DNA of 17,458 nucleotides, from the NCBI RefSeq assembly GCF_000003605.2, contig NW_003156245.1, forward strand, positions 53,894 to 71,351, read 5' to 3'. The translations under genes and the position numbers were made by a program. The stretch's first letter is position 1; the number at the start of each line of letters is the position of its first letter. The notes beneath the pieces were generated by a model. That model was not told where the DNA came from and ran no database searches. It saw nothing but the letters and a program-made list of their open reading frames with translations. The stretch comes from Saccoglossus kowalevskii. Taxonomy: Eukaryota; Hemichordata; Enteropneusta; Harrimaniidae. Shown one piece after another: positions 16,410 to 17,458 of this stretch.

Positions 16410-17234
16410 ATGTAAGTGGTGTGTTTCCTTCGGCCTTATGGCCGTCATTCAAGGCACAGGACAACTTGCACATTCTTGCCAATCATTCGGAGAATATGGG
16501 GATAAATTATTTGATTATATTCTGGTAACATCAAAGTCCGTGGCAAGAATTTATATTGTGAGTGATCAGTATTTTGAGAAATCAATTGAAATGGGCAAGA
16601 GGTCTCGCCGAAGCAAATCTGGTGGAATTACAATTCACATTCATGAACCACAGACATTGATCCCGAAACAATGGAGCAAATTTATTTCAGTCACTGCGTA
16701 TAAGATCAATTTAGTTGATTTTCTTCATAAGTATTGGTTAGAGCATTCTGCTCATTTACTAGAAATTGACCAAATAGTCTTTTTGGCTGGAATGCAGAAA
16801 GCTAATGGACTTGCACTGCCCTGAGAAGTAACTCTGTTGCAACTATTATTCCTAGTCTGTCTTGTTCACATGAAGAGGCAGACACAAGACTTGTCTTTCA
16901 TGCTAACCATGCTTTCGATACAGGTTATGAAACTGTGATTATGTATAGTCCAGACACAGATGTGACTGTTTTATGCATTGCCAGTGCCTCAAGATTGGCA
17001 GGAACAGTGTATTTTGCAACAGGCGTGAAAGCCAGCTTTAGGTATATTAACATTTCAGAAATAAGCAGAGCACTTGGAGGATTAGCTAAAATCCTTCCAG
17101 CTTTACATGCATTACCAGGAGCGGACACAACATCTGGATTTGCTAGAATTGGAAAGAAAACTGCTCTAACCATAGCTACTTCATGCGCCGATCTTCTACA
17201 GAATCTTGGAAAATCATTTGTTCAGAAGAGATGA
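16410..17234 (+). pseudogene. FEN1/XPG-like (PIN-fold) nuclease region of the large element
   Basis: Part 1 (16410-16804): FGEYGDKLFDYI, then RIYIVSDQYFEKSIEMGKRS, RRSKSGG and IPKQWSKFI. Part 2, after a frame change near 16810: SHEEADTRLVFHANHAF (16875), VIMYSPDTDVTVL, then ALHALPGADTTSGF and RIGKKTAL (17102-17170). In FEN1/XPG nucleases the metal-binding acids occur in the same order: an early Asp, an Asp after a hydrophobic strand before a basic arginine-rich segment, an EAEA motif, a D-x-D motif, and a G-x-D-Y followed by a GIGPKRA helix-two-turn-helix. Here EEAD, SPDTD, GADT and RIGKKTA take those places with near-normal spacing. The correspondence is inferred from motif order by eye. A 5'-flap or structure-specific nuclease role would follow from it for intact relatives; this copy is broken. 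Confidence 0.6.
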
Positions 17235-17458
17235 TGCAATTCGCTGAACTTTTATTGTGTCTTTGTATAAGAAGATTCGCTGTGACGACATTCCAATTAA
17301 TTCATTTCGATACAGTTTGTTCTGTAAAACTCAAAAGCGAAATACATATTTACCACCATGTCAGGATACCCTTCAACAGCATGTTTGTACGACAAACTAT
17401 CAAGCAGCAATATGGATTCGCTGTCTGGATGGAAACCCTGAATTACCTTCACCATGTG

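Larger units (their letters stand above)
13315..17458 (+). pseudogene. Large intronless multicopy-type gene: zinc-binding N-terminus plus FEN1/XPG-like nuclease C-terminus, broken, runs off the window
   Basis: One long protein can be followed through all three plus frames without any intron. Order: MEGLAPIG start; STDWSRCIFC (13372) and HKDCYSTFTSQEKL (13542), a CxxC...HxxC zinc-binding pair; TRSALESKWQNCLN (13652); RPESRNKSELVFASD (13817); the 445-codon stretch at 13904-15241; further blocks to 16285; and a FEN1/XPG-like region at 16410-17234. After that, RCDDIPINSFRYSLFC and LPPCQDTLQQHV continue to the window edge. Disruptions: frame changes near 13510, 13620, 13785, 13900, 16240, 16400, 16810 and 17228; in-frame stops at 13539, 15239, 15539, 15875 and 17245. 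I know such proteins as uncharacterised, highly multiplied genes in invertebrates; I cannot give a family name. Lack of introns, decay and a second fossil at 7.3 kb suggest a mobile or retroposed element. A dead copy of a host gene is the alternative. Confidence 0.75.

Noticed and set aside
1-17458. CRISPR arrays, bacterial operons, rRNA and tRNA genes
   Set aside because: I saw no regularly spaced direct repeats, Shine-Dalgarno-led operons, tRNA-like cloverleaf sequence or rRNA-like sequence.

Overview
The window looks like nuclear DNA of an invertebrate animal, most likely marine. It is AT-rich, has spliceosomal introns with GT/AG borders and short exons, and carries decayed LINE retrotransposons, one ending in a poly(A)-signal-like AATAAA followed by a TTATC microsatellite. 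It also holds CUB-domain and lectin-type beta-propeller coding exons and a large repetitive-type gene that I know only from invertebrate genomes. I cannot name the species. Nothing bacterial or viral was seen.

Layout. 1-990: AT-rich DNA with a direct repeat, three octamer (ATGCAAAT) motifs and a 12-bp inverted repeat. 990-1610: a diverged repeat array in which each unit carries an RFX X-box-like palindrome. 2.0-5.4 kb, minus strand: a fragmented gene for a type II membrane protein (short cytosolic tail, one transmembrane helix, then a CUB-like domain) made of very short exons and apparently broken. A 5'-truncated LINE (3.1-3.84 kb, plus strand) sits in one of its introns in the opposite orientation. 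6.13-6.53 kb: a second LINE relic, from the endonuclease-to-RT linker. 7.27-7.52 kb: a small fossil of the same protein family as the large element at the right end. 8.3-9.3 kb: a diverged direct repeat pair. 10.28-11.17 kb, minus strand: two well preserved exons of a second CUB gene, one with a frameshift. 11.26-12.01 kb, plus strand: a two-exon gene for a short lectin-like beta-propeller-repeat protein, starting only 88 bp from the CUB exon.

13.3 kb to the right edge: a long, intronless, multiply broken coding region, plus strand. It has an N-terminal CxxC...HxxC zinc-binding region, a long middle domain with a 445-codon open stretch, and a C-terminal part whose acidic motifs line up with FEN1/XPG (PIN-like) 5' nucleases. 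A second fossil copy about 6 kb upstream, the lack of introns and the heavy decay suggest a mobile or retroposed multicopy element. This is the best candidate for a poorly described system here. The two CUB genes share an intron position and phase, so they are probably local duplicates.
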